In this document: in pieces, positions 35,041 to 47,587 of the stretch
How the letters are laid out: each line of letters starts with the position of its first letter
Position numbering within the stretch: position 1 is the first letter of the stretch
Origin: Alternaria dauci
Taxonomy: Eukaryota; Ascomycota; Dothideomycetes; Pleosporales; Pleosporaceae
Length of the DNA stretch: 64,000 nt
Reading direction: 5' to 3'
Assembly: GCF_042100115.1 (NCBI RefSeq)
Contig: NC_091273.1
Span: 1,426,001 to 1,490,000 of the forward strand
Made by a program: the position numbers and the translations under genes
Notes under the pieces: generated by a model
What the model saw: the letters and a program-made list of their open reading frames with translations, nothing else
Told to the model about the DNA's origin: nothing
The model's database searches: none

Positions 35041-36345
35041 AGGGCAGCGTCTGATTGATCCAAGGTACGTGTCTCTAGAAGATGAGTTCAGGGTTGTAGT
35101 GATGCACTGTTGCCTAAATTTTTGTAAATAGAGCCCGCGAGTCCGGGGATGTGCAAGTTGTCGATCCAAACAGATGTCCGGACGTCGCTATCGGCTTAAT
35201 CTGATATCCGATGAAAGTGTAGGTTAATCTGGAGCAGGCGCTAACGTGACTTGGTGTGGTTTGCGCGACTTCGGGCCTTTGTACACAATATTTGAGGGGT
35301 GTAGCACACCGATGGCTGGCAGATAACTTTAAGAAGGACGGGTCTAGCTCGGGAGGATATCAGGTGGGCTCGGGATCTCCGTCGTCATAATTCTGCGCAA
35401 GGTGCTTACTGGGTCTGGCGATGCTGGTGCGGTACAAGCTGGAATTCTTAGGCGGTGAATAGGAGGTGGTGGCCAATCAAGGCGTTGCTATTCTAAGCCG
35501 AGATTTAGCGCGACAACCCTGAAAGCACGTTCACGGCGACTATAGGCAACAGACGAGCTCAGAAGTAGTGAAGACAATTCGACTTTGGACTTACACATGC
35601 GCGTGCTTGCAGGCGGGGCCAACCATCACTCAGGTACATTCATTCTAAAATGCAGGCCGGGCGTCCTTATCTCCGATACATATGCTCGGCGGCAAGAAAA
35701 AGGAAAACTCGGCTCCATCAGGCTTGGACTCCACCTGAGCCTTGCGATAAACCAGCTGTCAGCGGATGAGGATCCGCCTCGCCTACGACTAGCGATTTGT
35801 AATGGTTGCTGCTCCGCACGCTACTCATGCACAGCTGGCACCAATCACAGGGTGGACGACACAACCAACATCGCGTCAACGTTACCTACTATCGCAGCAA
35901 CAGCAACATCACACTAAATCTTGACAATTGCTCAACGTAGCCCTTCCCGGAACGATACACTAGCAGAAATGCAAGTACCAGTAGTCTATCCTCGCTCCAT
36001 GCACTGCGGACACTAGACAGACAAGCGAACACGTGTGACGACCACAGCCTCGTTTGAATCAGATAACCTATCATACATCGACTCTCTCTCCAAGGCTTTC
36101 TCCACCTGTGTAACCAAAACCTCGATGGGATCACCGGACCAACCAATGGGATCCAAAAAGACATACTCAGACCACCTTGTTGACATCCGTAGACGCAACT
36201 GTGGGCAACTCCAATCCGTAATATGCGATACTTGGGCTAGTACACAGAAACCGCACGACGGTCTCATGCCGAGGTCCAAAAACCAGACAAGCGTTCTTGT
36301 ACGAGGAATCCTCAACCGCCATCCTCTTGTCTACAGATTGCGAAC
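35041..36345. other. Upstream region of sreA
   Basis: About 1.3 kb between sreA and the 3' end of TVP15. It contains the sreA promoter. One perfect ATCAGATAA site is annotated separately. No further gene is supported. Confidence 0.5.
36058..36066 (+). promoter_or_regulatory. Candidate SreA/GATA site ATCWGATAA
   Basis: The sequence ATCAGATAA matches the extended binding consensus published for SreA-type GATA factors. It lies about 1 kb upstream of the sreA start codon. Autoregulation is an inference, and chance occurrence is possible. Confidence 0.35.
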
Positions 36346-37287
36346 TTAGACTTGCTCGGCACCCCAGCCAGCGTCGGCGTCGCTGTAACGTCGTTAGTAC
36401 CACACGCAGAATATTTCCAAGCAGCGTTGATATCTTACCGCATGTTCGCTGGAGGCTCAATGGAAGGAATGAACTCTAGAGCAGCGTAGCCCACACCAAT
36501 GATGCCGACAATGGTGCCGGGCACAATGCGGAACCAGCGCTCACCCACGATAACCGAGCCGATGAAAATGTAGAAGATACCGCGGCCGAGGAAAGAGAAC
36601 ATAAAAGAGGCATAGCGTGCCACTTGCTGGGGAATCTGGAACTCGAGTAGAGCGGTTCCTGTTGTTTGTTAGTGGCATGTGGTAGTACGAGGCCGCCGAA
36701 CGTACCAAGACCGAATATTATCAGATATACACCGAGAATGATGTGAGAGCTAGGGACTGTCAGCGCTTTCCTAGGTAACGCGATCTAAAGTTTTGTACAG
36801 CGCCGCCAACTCAAGGTTGCATAAGAGCAGTTATGCAACCCTCAAAGCTCGCGTGCTCTTTGTACACCCTCGCAAATGCGCAAGCTCGCATGTATAGTGC
36901 TCTAACCGTACGCACGCCGAGACGTGTGTGGACCAAGCTAGCGGCAGTTCTCAACATTGTCCAGCCTGCGCCCATCTCCAAAGTCCACACACGCTCATCG
37001 CGGCTCGATCGTCAAGGCATGGTGTGCCATCTCACTGTTCTACCCACTCGAATGTCGACGCAACGGAACCGGATGGAGAATGACGCGCCAGGTGCACTCA
37101 CAAGTCGTCGAACGGGAACAACTTCGCGATACCACCGAGGACCACGAATACCGCAACGGCGAAATTCACCATGCGACTACAAAATCGTGAATTAGCTTTC
37201 GCTCTCGACATTTCTAAGCGCCCAATGCCTCTGTCGGAAACCGCTGCCTAGCTCCAGCTGTACTTACAAGATGTCTGAGAAATCCAT
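36346..37287 (-). CDS. TVP15: Golgi membrane protein Tvp15 (COPI-associated family)
   Basis: A small integral protein of late Golgi vesicles. Five exons on the minus strand: 37287-37268, 37176-37102, 36749-36706, 36658-36439 and 36382-36346; all are GT-AG and in phase, giving 131 aa. Landmarks are MDFSDIFRMVNFAVAVFVVL, HIILGVYLIIFG, EFQIPQQVARYASFMFSFLG, ALEFIPSIEPPANMR and the C-terminal end GWGAEQV. Four hydrophobic segments can be traced. The second intron is 352 bases, several times longer than every other intron in this window, and contains a perfect hairpin. This is the last gene before the AT-rich block. Confidence 0.93.
36815..36840. repeat. Perfect 10-bp inverted repeat inside TVP15 intron 2
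   Basis: GGTTGCATAA and its exact reverse complement TTATGCAACC are separated by six bases. On the transcript this would form a strong small hairpin within the 352-base intron. Confidence 0.85.
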
Positions 37288-37915
37288 GGCGGATGATTGA
37301 CCGGCGAGGTGTGGGAACCGCACTTTGACGACTTCGCGCAACGGGCTGGGGAGGAGGCGGATGAGATGAGATGGGAAATGGAGCTTGTTAGGACAGAGCT
37401 CGGGAGTATGTTTGGTGTTGCGCAATGTCGGGCCTGCGACGAGACGTTGCAAGGGAACGGCGGCCAAGCTCCCGCGCTAAACGTCATACCTGGCTTCATT
37501 GGTTGCTGCGCCACCAAGGGGTTCTCCATGCCGCGTTCATCTTCATCTTCAACACTGACTTGATGTCCAAGATCTCTAGCAGCGCGGCAGTCTTCAGACC
37601 TGTATCTTCCTTAACTCTTGGCCCGTCGTTGGAACGCGAGCTAGCCACAGCGTTGACGCAATTCTACACGAAGAAGCACCACCACCATCACAACAGAAGA
37701 GACTAACGGTTGTCTGGATCTACGCAGCCTGTTCTTACACTCTGCGATCACTGGGTACCTATATGCTGGCTGGTATCAAGTCGAACATATCCTGCTGATT
37801 CATCGCGCTAACGAGCAGGGGGGCATATCGCCGTCTGCATGCCTACCACGTCTATACGCCTCTATAATATGATCATTAATCACGGCTCTTTCTTCCACAT
37901 ACGACCATAGGACAC
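37288..37915. other. Boundary segment between genes and AT-rich block
   Basis: About 630 bases with balanced composition, holding the TVP15 promoter. No gene is seen. Composition changes abruptly to AT-rich near 37,915. Confidence 0.6.
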
Positions 37916-38610
37916 TGAAAATTAGTTTACCCTCGCAATCTATTAAATCTTATAGTTCTAGGTTAGGGTTAATTAACTAAGATTTATCCTTAGTTACCTA
38001 TTTTAGGAATTATAACTCTATTACTAACTTATTATATACCTTACTAATATAGCCCTAAATAAGTTTTAATAGTATTTTAATATACTATAACTATCTAAAG
38101 GTACTTACTAAGTTAAGAATAGAATACTACGATAATAAGGCTTAACCTACTACTATAGTCCTACTTCTACCCCCTCTACTCCTACCCCCTCTACTACTAT
38201 CCTCTCTATTTAAATAATAAATATATTAGTAAAAGATATAAGTATAATACTATAAAAAGATACTATAATATATTATAATAAAGGTATAGTTCTTAAATAC
38301 TTAGTTTTACTATATATAGCTATATATATTTAATAATAGATAGGTTAAAGCTAAAGCCCTAAACTTTAAGTAGTTCTAAATAATTATAGTAATATTAAGG
38401 AGAAGAGGAGTTTAGGGGGAAGAGGAGTTTTTAAACTATAGTTTATAGCTTATATCTAGGCTTATAACTATAGTACTTAAGAATAAAGAAATATTTAAGT
38501 AACTTAAATTTTCTTCTCTTAACTACTATACTTTAATATATCTAGTATATCTAGTAACTCTAGTAACTCTAGTATCTTTAATATAAAGGTTATTATATAT
38601 AATATTATTT

Positions 38611-38845
38611 TAGCTTTAGCCTTTATAGACTTTTTTTTTATTATTATAGTATATTTAGAGACTTTTTTAAGATAAAGTATTAACTAAGTAACTATAGGCT
38701 TATATAAGCCTATATTTAGTACAGCTAGTATACACGTAGTGTATTATAAATGCTAGACACTAAAGATATATAATAGTATTATATATAGACTAGAGACTAT
38801 AAGACGTAACCTTCTAACTTATATACTATCCTTTACTATTTCTAC
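38611..38845 (+). repeat. Retroposon unit, copy D (5' part)
   Basis: Begins with the shared unit start TAGCTTTAGCCTTTATAGAC. It is broken at 38,845 by insertion of copy C and resumes at 40,211, where the sequence continues like the interior of the copy at 42,182. Confidence 0.75.
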
Positions 38846-40197
38846 TTAGCTTTAGCCTTTATAGACTTTTTTTATTATTATAGTACATTTAGAGACTTTT
38901 TTTAAGATAAAGCGCTAACTAGGTAACTATAGGCTTATACTTATATTTAGTACTACTAGTATATACGTAGTATATTATAAACGCTAGATATAAAGATATA
39001 TAATAGTATTATATATAGACTAGAGACTATAAGATATAACCTTCTAACTTATATACTATCCTCTACTATCCTTTACTATTTCTACCCTTTATAACCTTTG
39101 TAGCCGCCCTTTATAACTACTACTACTACTACTACCTCTACTACTACTACCTCTACCCCTTCCTAAGAATAACTACCTATAGCTACTACTACACTTTTAA
39201 CTTTAACTAGAGGAATATTAATAGTAGTACTATCTATACTATATTCTTATATCCTTATAATATCTATTTAAATTCCCTCTCCTTAAGCCTAGGATATTAA
39301 TCCTCTATTACCTATTTAATATTAACTACTTACCTATATAGCTAGGCCTAGGCTTCCTACCTAAAGCCCCCCTAGTTAAGGAGAAAGATATAGCTAAATA
39401 TAAAGAGCTTATAGCTATAGCACCTATTAAGCTAAGCCTTATACCTAAGCTCCCTAACCTTTTACTATATTTATATCCTCCTCTTCTTAATAGTCTCTTC
39501 TATAATAATATTACTAATATAGGTATTAATCTAATCCCTCTTAGATACTCTACTATCCTAGAATATATAGTAGAACTTTAGTAATTACTTATTTAACTTA
39601 TTATAGACCCCCTTAGGTAGCTCCTAAGTATATATAAGGCTAGTATATTATATACTTATAGATAGATTAATTAGTACTAGTCTAGTTAAGGTTTATAGGC
39701 TATAATAGAAGACCTCCTAAATAAAGATCTAGAGGAAATCTATAGTATTTATATATAATTTAATTATATAGGATTTAATTATATATAGTATTATTAGTAA
39801 GCTTATAAGTTAGTATTAGTATAAAGGTTAGAAGTAGCTAGGTTTATATATAACCCTTCTTAGTTATAGTAAATTTACTATATCCTCTCTCTTCTTTATA
39901 ATATATTATAATTATATAACTAGCTAATCGCTAGTAATTCCTAATAAGCCCTCCTAAGGTTTAATAGGTATCTTTTTTTTTATTACCTTTAGTAAATTTA
40001 TTTAACTTTTATTTTTATATATAGATATTAGAGCTTTACCTTTATAAAATACTAATTAATCTAGTATTTAAACTATATTATTACTTTATCTTTTTTTATT
40101 AACTTTTATAACTAATAAGTAGAGGGATAGCTGCTTTCTACTTTTTTAAAGTTTTATTTTAATAATACCCCCCTACTTATAGAAAATAAAAAAAATC
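38846..40197 (+). mobile_element. Retroposon unit, copy C (full length, RIPped)
   Basis: A 1,352-base copy that starts TTAGCTTTAGCC and ends in ACTTATAGAAAATAAAAA-like A-rich sequence. It is flanked by the 13-base direct repeat TTACTATTTCTAC at 38,833-38,845 and 40,198-40,210, and it splits copy D. RIP has removed any reading frame. Confidence 0.8.
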
Positions 40198-40210
40198 TTA
40201 CTATTTCTAC

Positions 40211-40483
40211 CCTTCGTAGCTACCCCTACTACGTCCCTTCCTTATAATATCTATATTACTACTAACTATAACCTCCTTTAGCTATCCCTATGGTTATAGT
40301 TATAGCCTTATTTAAACGCTATCTATAATACTATTACTACTAGATAATTAACTTTAGCTAGAGGAATACTAGTAGTATAGTTATCTATACCTTATTTTAC
40401 TTACCCTATACTATATATTTAAACTCCCTCTCTATAATACCTAGATCCCTCTTCTTAACTACCTTATTAATATCTAGGATTTA
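40211..40483 (+). repeat. Retroposon unit, copy D (middle part)
   Basis: Continuation of copy D after the copy C insertion; it matches the interior of the unit at 42,182-43,610 (about 42,415-42,770). It is cut at its right end by the inverted copy that starts at 40,484. Confidence 0.7.
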
Positions 40484-41904
40484 TTAGTATAATTTTTTAT
40501 TTTCTAAAAGTAGGGGGGTATTATTAAAATATAACTTTAAAAAAGTAAAAAGTAGCTATCCCTCTACTTATTAGTTATAAAAGTTAATAAAAAAGATAAA
40601 GTAATAATATAATTTAAACGCTAGACTAATTAGTATTTTATAGTAGTAAAGCTCTAACGTCTATATATAAAAACTAAAGTTAAAAAAATTTACTAAAGGT
40701 AACTAAAAAAGATACCTATTAGAAACCTTAGTAGAGGTCTAATAGGGATTACTAGTATTAGCTAGTAATATAATTATAATATATTTTAAAAAGAGGAGGA
40801 TATAGTATCTTTACTATAATTAAGCTTACTTAGAATTTAATAAATTTCTATAAAAGCCTAGCTACTTCTAACTTTTATACTAAAACTAACTTTAAGTATC
40901 TTACTATAGATTATTAAATTATACTATATATAATTAAATTATACTATATATAAATACTATATATCCCTTAATGTAACTTATTATATCTATTTAGCTAGGC
41001 TAGTATACCCTCTCTAGTAAAGAGCCCCTTAACTTATTAAATATAAATAATATAAACCTTATATATACTTAAGAACTAAATTTAAGAGTTAATAAAGAGC
41101 TAAAGGAGTAAATACCTCTTATACTTTAAATCCTTAGTAATAGTAAATCTCTTAGCTAGTACCTTATTAAGAGGTTTAAGGTTAGTAATATTATTATAAA
41201 AGTAACTTATAAGTAGACTAGAATATAGTATCTAAAGAGGGTTATAAAGTATAAGGAGATTATCTATACTAATACCTACTACTTTATTAATCTCTTTATA
41301 TTTAGCTACCTTACCTACCTAACCTTTAGTAAGTAGAGTAAAGAGACTAAGAGATAGCTATACTACTAAGCTATTAATATTAAAAGAGCGCTTAAAGACT
41401 AGTATCTTAGGCTTAAGGAGAAGGAGTTTAAAGAGATACTATAAGGATAAGAGAATAAGGTATAGATACTATTAATATTAATATTCCTCTAACTAAAGCT
41501 GATTATTAGATAGTAGTAGCTATACTATAGGTAGCTAGTTAGTTATTCTTAAGAAAAGGTAGTAGTAGTAGTAAAGGTAGTAGTAATTATAAAAGGTAGT
41601 TATAAAGGTTATAAAGGGTAGAAATAGTAAAGGATAGTAGAGGATAGTAAAGGATAGTAGAGGATAGTAGAGGATAATATATATATTAGAAAGTTATATC
41701 TTATAGTCTTTAGTCTACGTATAACTTATTACTATTATATATCTTTAGTATTTAGCGTTTATAATATACTATATATATACTAGCTATACTAAATATAAGT
41801 ATAAGCCTATAGTTACTTAGTTAGTACTTTATCTTAAAAAAGTCTCTAAACGTACTATAATAATAAAAAAAAGGTCTATAAAGGCTAAAGCTGAAGGATT
41901 TAAG
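40484..41904 (-). mobile_element. Retroposon unit, inverted copy A1
   Basis: A 1,421-base copy in minus orientation: its A-rich 3' end appears on the left as ATTTTTTATTTTC and its 5' end on the right as GGCTAAAGCTGA. The flanks share the 8-base direct repeat AGGATTTA (40,476-40,483 and 41,905-41,912). Confidence 0.72.
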
Positions 41905-42181
41905 TATATAATAGTAATAAGTATAGTATAATAGCTTTAATAGCTATAGTAGCTATAGTAGCTATAGTAGTAATATATAAGGGTACTACTACTAATATCT
42001 AGGCTTTATAGCTACTTAAAGAGAATTATAATTTTAATTATAACTTTAACTATTACTATAATTACTATAATTTCTATAATTACTATAATATAATAGAGCT
42101 TAATCTCTAGGTAGTATTAGTAGTAATTGTAATAGTAGGGACGTTAAGGTAGTGTAGCTAGGCCTAATATAGGGGATAGAT

Positions 42182-43610
42182 TTAGCTTTAGCCTTTATAG
42201 ACTTTTTTTATTATTATAGTATGTTTAGAGACTTTTTTTAAGATAAAGTGTTAACTAGGTAACTATAGGCTTATATAAGCCTATATTTAGTACTACTAGT
42301 ACGTATATAGTATATTATAAACGCTAGACACTAAAGATATATAATAATATTATACACTTACTAGAGATAAGACGTAACCTTCTAACTTATATACTATCCT
42401 TTACTATTTCTACCCTCTATAGCTACTCCTACTCCTACTCCTACCCTTACTATATCCCTTCCTTATAATACTTATATTACTACTAACTATAACCTATAAG
42501 TTAAATAACTATATAGCTAGTATACTAAGCGTAGTTAATAGATATTAGAGCTTTTTACTATCCCTATAGTTATAGTTATAGCCTTATTTAAATACTATCT
42601 ATAATACTATTACTACTAGATAATTAACTTTAGCTAAAGGAATACTAGTAGTATAGTTATCTATACCTTATTTTACTTACCCTATAGTATACGTTTAAAC
42701 TCCCTCTCTATAATACCTAGATCCCTCTTCTTAACTACCTTATTAATATCTATAATTTATTAATATAGCTACTCTTTAGTCTCCTTACTAACCCCTAAGG
42801 CTATTATAGCTAAGTAGCTATACCTAATAAGCTTAATAAGGTAACGTATATTAGTATATATAATAAATATTAACTTAAACCCCTTCCTCCTTAGGATTAT
42901 TATTATAGTCTCTTCTACCTTCTCCTCTATTATAATATAGCTAACCCTAGTCTCTCTTATAAGGTCCTTATTAGGTTTAGTATAGTAAAAGTACTAAAGG
43001 ACCTTAGGTTTATACTCCTCTAACTCTTAGAAGACTTTTAGGGGTAGCTTACTAATATATATAATACTTAGATCTTTTATATTATTAAATAGTATAAGTA
43101 GGACCTCCCTTACTAAGGTATAATTATTCTTATAGTATAATATATTAAGGATTACTATAGTATTTATATATAAGGCAGTTATATATAGTATAAAATAATT
43201 ATATATAGTATTAAAGCTTATAAGTTAGTATTAGTATAAAGGTTAGAAGTAGCTAGGTTTTTATATAACCTCCTCTTAGTTATAGTAAATATACTATATC
43301 CTCTCTCCCCTTCGCAACACATTATAATTACATCGCCAGCTAATAGCTAGCGATCCCTATTATACCCTCCTAAGGTTTAATAGGTGTCTTTTTTTAGTTA
43401 CTTTTAGTAAAAATATTTTAACTTTAGTTTTTACGTATAGATGTTAGAGCTTTACTACTATAAAACGCTAATTAGTCCTATATTTAAACTACGTTATTAC
43501 TTTATCTTTTTTATTAACTTTTGCGACTAATAAGTAGAGGGATAGCTACTTTTTATTTTTTTAAAGTTATATTTTAATGATACCCCTACACTTACAGAAA
43601 ACAAGAAATT
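42182..43610 (+). mobile_element. Retroposon unit, copy A2
   Basis: A 1,429-base copy in plus orientation flanked by a 13-base repeat, ATAGGGGATAGAT on the left (42,169-42,181) and ATAAGGGATAGAT on the right (43,611-43,623). The only mismatch is a G/A transition, which RIP or ordinary decay can explain. With A1 it forms an inverted pair around about 280 bases. Confidence 0.8.
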
Positions 43611-43826
43611 ATAAGGGATAGATAAAGAGGTATTTTAAGTAAAAAGAGACTTCTAAATATACTAAGATAGTTTAGGCTTAGTTTTAAAATTTCTTAATAA
43701 TATAATATAAGATAATACTATAAGCCTTATCCCTAAGGCCTAAGGGGGTACTTAATTAAGTATATCTTCTTAGTACTTCCTTACCTATCTAACTAAGCTA
43801 ATAACTATACTAGTAAGTAGCTATTA

Positions 43827-44095
43827 GTAATCCCTATTAGATCTCTACTAAGGTTTAATAGGTGTCTTTTTTAGTTACTTTTAGTAAATTTTTTTTAACT
43901 TTAGTTTTTAAATATAGACGTTAGAGCTTTACTACTATAAAACGCTAATTAGTTTAGCGTTTAAATCGCGTTATTACTTTATCTTTTTTTTATTAACTTT
44001 TATAACTAACAAGTAGAGGGATAGCTACTTTTTACTTTTTTAAAGTTTTATTTTAATAATACCCCCCTACTTATAGAAAATAAAAAAAATTATAG
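43827..44095 (+). mobile_element. Retroposon unit, 5'-truncated copy E
   Basis: Only the last 269 bases of the unit are present, ending in the same A-rich tail. A 10-base direct repeat GTAGCTATTA flanks it exactly (43,817-43,826 and 44,096-44,105). A 5' truncation with an intact 3' end and its own target duplication is the hallmark of incomplete target-primed reverse transcription. Confidence 0.8.
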
Positions 44096-44179
44096 GTAGC
44101 TATTAAGAGTAGCTTAGAAGTAATTAATAACTAAATTATATAGTATATACTACTTCTCCTATAGGGTACTAGCTAAGGT

Positions 44180-44234
44180 ATTAGGCTTAGTATTAGGCTT
44201 AGTATTAGGCTTAGTATTAGGCTTAGTATTAGGC
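44180..44234. repeat. 12-base tandem repeat
   Basis: Four perfect copies of ATTAGGCTTAGT followed by a partial fifth, in RIPped sequence. Confidence 0.9.
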
Positions 44235-45230
44235 CTTACTATAAAGTAGTTCTTTTTTATATTTAGCTAATAAGTTTATATATTAAGCCTAAAGGAGTCT
44301 ATATATTTAGTAGTACCTTAGTCCTTTACTCTATTACTAGGTTATTTACTAATCTTATCTTTATTTACTAATTCCTTTACTAAGCTTAGTCTCCTATTTA
44401 CTAGTTTATTAAAAGAGGATTTATTTAGGGGTTATATAAGCTTTAAATTAAGGTTTTTTTCTTTAACTCTAAGATTAAGATTAGTATATAAGTTTTTTTC
44501 CTTATATTTATATTCTTCTTAGTAAGCCTAGTAGATAGCTATATAAGAGTTAAATACCTATCTATATAGGATCTAGATATCTTAGATATATTAAAATAAA
44601 TAATATAATATTAACTTTACTTAAGTAAACTCTTCTAGCTCTATAATAGTACTATACTATAGTATATAGTTTAGTATATAAGGCTTAGCTCTTAGTTAGC
44701 GCTTATAATCTTTACTAATATATATAAAGTATAGTAAGAAATCTAAATAATATATATCTTTTATATAGCTTAGCTAACCTTTATACTTTATATAATAGTT
44801 AGTATATTCTCTAAGTTTAGGTCTAGATTCTTTATATTACTCTTATAGATAGTATATAAAGTTAACTAAGTATCTTCTAAGTAGTAGTTAATATTAATAA
44901 TAGTATAAGAGTAATATACTAATAGTAAACTAAATAGTATATATATAACCTCCTAAGTACTATAATCTTACTTACTAAATAACCTATTTATAATATATAA
45001 TATAAAGGAAAGTAAAGAATAATTTAGTTTAATATAAAGTAAGACTTAGAGAGTAATATTTTTAAAGGATTAAGACTAGACTTTACCTTTTATAGTATAA
45101 ATACCTATATACTATATAACCTTAGCTATACTTATATAAACTTAGATATTAGTATTAGCTTACTAAGCTAATAGTAATAGTTATATATAAGTATTAAGGT
45201 AAGGATAATTATATATAGTATAGAAGTATA

Positions 45231-46625
45231 ATTTTTTATTTTCTATAAGTAGGGGGGTATTATTAAAATAAAACTTTAAAAAAGTAGAAAGCAGCTATCC
45301 CTCTACTTATTAGTTATAAAAGTTAATAAAAAAAGATAAAGTAATAACACGATTTAAACGCTAGACTAATTAGTGTTTTAGGGTAGTAAAGCTCTAACAT
45401 CTATACGTAAAAACTAAAGTTAAAAAAATTTACTAAAGGTAACTAAAAAGATACTTATTAAACCTTAGTAGGCCTAATAGGGATTACTAGTATTAGCTAG
45501 TAATATAATTATAATATATTATAAAAGGAAGAAGATATAATATCTTTACTATAATTAAGCTTACCTAGAATTTTATACGTTTCTATTAAAGCCTAGCTAC
45601 TTCTAACCTTTATACTAATACTAACTTTAAGTATCTTACTATATATAATTAAATTATACTATATATAATTAAATTATACTATATATAAATATATATATTT
45701 CCTCTTTATCCTTATCTAGGAGGTCTTCTAGCCTAGCCTAAAAACCTTAGCTAGATAGGTACTAATTAATATATTCATAAGTACGCTATATACCTACCCT
45801 ATATACACTAGGGAGCTACCTAGAGTAGTCCTTAATAAGTTAGATAAATAATTACCTAAGTTCTACTACCTCCTATAGACTAAGATAGTAGATAATATTA
45901 ATATTATTAATGCCTCTAATATTAGTAATATTAAAGTAGAGGAGATAGTAAAGAAGAGTAGAATATAGATACTAAAGGACGTAGAGGAGGTTATCTATAA
46001 GGCCTAGATTAATAATACTAGTAGTAGTAAAGTCCTTATAGTTAGCTATCTTACTATCCTAGTATTAGGAAAGGGATTAAGCTAGGAGACTAAGACTTAG
46101 CTATAATAGTAAATAGGTAATATTAGGAGGGTAATTAATAATTAATATCCTAGGCTTAAGGAGAGGGAATTTAAATAGATACTATAGGGATAAGAGAATA
46201 AGGCGTAGATAGTACTAGTACTAATATTCCTCTAACTAAAGCTAATTATTAGATAGTAGTAGCTATACTATAGGTAGCTAGTTAGTTATTCTTAAGAAGG
46301 GGTAGTAGAGGTAGTAGTAGTAGAGGTAGTAGTAGTAGAGGTAGTAGTAGTTATAAAGGGCGGCTGCGAAGGTTATAAAGGGCGGAAATAGTAGAGGATA
46401 GTAGAGAATAGCGTATATATTAGAAGGTTACGTCTTATAGTCTCTAGTTTATGTATAATACTATTATATATCTTTAGTGTCTAGCGTTTATAATATACTA
46501 CGTACGTACTAGTAGTACTAAATATAAGCTTATATAAGCCTATAGTTACCTAGTTAGCGCTTTATCTTAAAAAAAGTCTCTAAATGTACTATAATAATAA
46601 AAAAAGTCTATAAAGGCTAAAGCTA
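45231..46625 (-). mobile_element. Retroposon unit, inverted copy B1
   Basis: A 1,395-base copy in minus orientation flanked by a perfect 16-base direct repeat ATAGTATAGAAGTATA (45,215-45,230 and 46,626-46,641). It is the reverse complement, with divergence, of copy B2 across its whole length. Confidence 0.85.
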
Positions 46626-47587
46626 ATAGTATAGAAGTATAAAAATAATTTAGTTAGTAGTTATTTAAAGGTAAGCTCTAAGTAGATAAACTAAGGTATA
46701 TTAAAGTAGTAAACCTTTATACTAGTAGTTTTATCTTTATAGAGATAGTATACTAGTGTATAGAGTAAGTAAGAAAGCTTTCCTATAAGTACTCCCTCTA
46801 CTCTATATTAAGGGGGTAGTAAAAAAAATAATTATTAATTATCTATTAGCTATCTATCTAATATTAAACCTTTATAGAACCTTTTATAAGTTTTTCTTTT
46901 AATAGTATAGAATACACTTACTACTCTTCTTATAATAATTAATTAACTTCTATTTACTACTTAATTATAAGCGTCTTACTAGCTACGTAGAGGATAAAAC
47001 TTTAATACTAAGATATTACTATCTTTATATACTCTAATACCTATATAAATAGTAAAGCCTATAGGGATACTATTTAACTTAGTAAAGAAGTAATTCTAAT
47101 ATATAGCTAATACTACTAGTTATCCTATAAGGGGGTAGCTAAGACCCTATTATAATTAGATTCTCTAGAAGAGACTATTAGAAGCTACGTTATACTATAC
47201 TATTAAGTAACTCCTTAGACTAATATTACTTACTCTCTAAATTAGTACTATACCTAGGAATAGAATTACCTATACTAATACTATAGATAGAAAATACTAA
47301 TTTAATAGACTAGATAGTAACCCCTCTTAAAAATAATATTAGATAGAAAATACTAATCTAATAGACCTAAAGGGTAATACTACTAGTATATATAGATAAG
47401 CTAGAGAAGTAATTAAAGGAGATAGTTAGTAGTTACTATAAGAGGCGTATACTAGATATACTACTTAAATTATTAAAGTAAACGTCTATCTTTTAAATAT
47501 ATTAATTATTTAGTTATATTAATTTAACTTAGTTTAAGAAGAACTAATCTATAAGTTCTTTTATATTATATAATATAAAGAAGAACT

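Noticed and set aside
37960..37975. Telomere-like TTAGGG at the edge of the AT-rich block
   Set aside because: Only one unit is present; there is no repeat array.
41500..41680. CRISPR-like or coding-repeat reading of GTAGTAGTA and GGATAGTAGA runs
   Set aside because: These are simple repeats inside RIPped retroposon copies; there are no unique spacers and the genome is eukaryotic.
40484..43610. Single transposon with 1.4-kb terminal inverted repeats
   Set aside because: Each arm has its own direct repeats at its borders, so two separate insertions explain it better.
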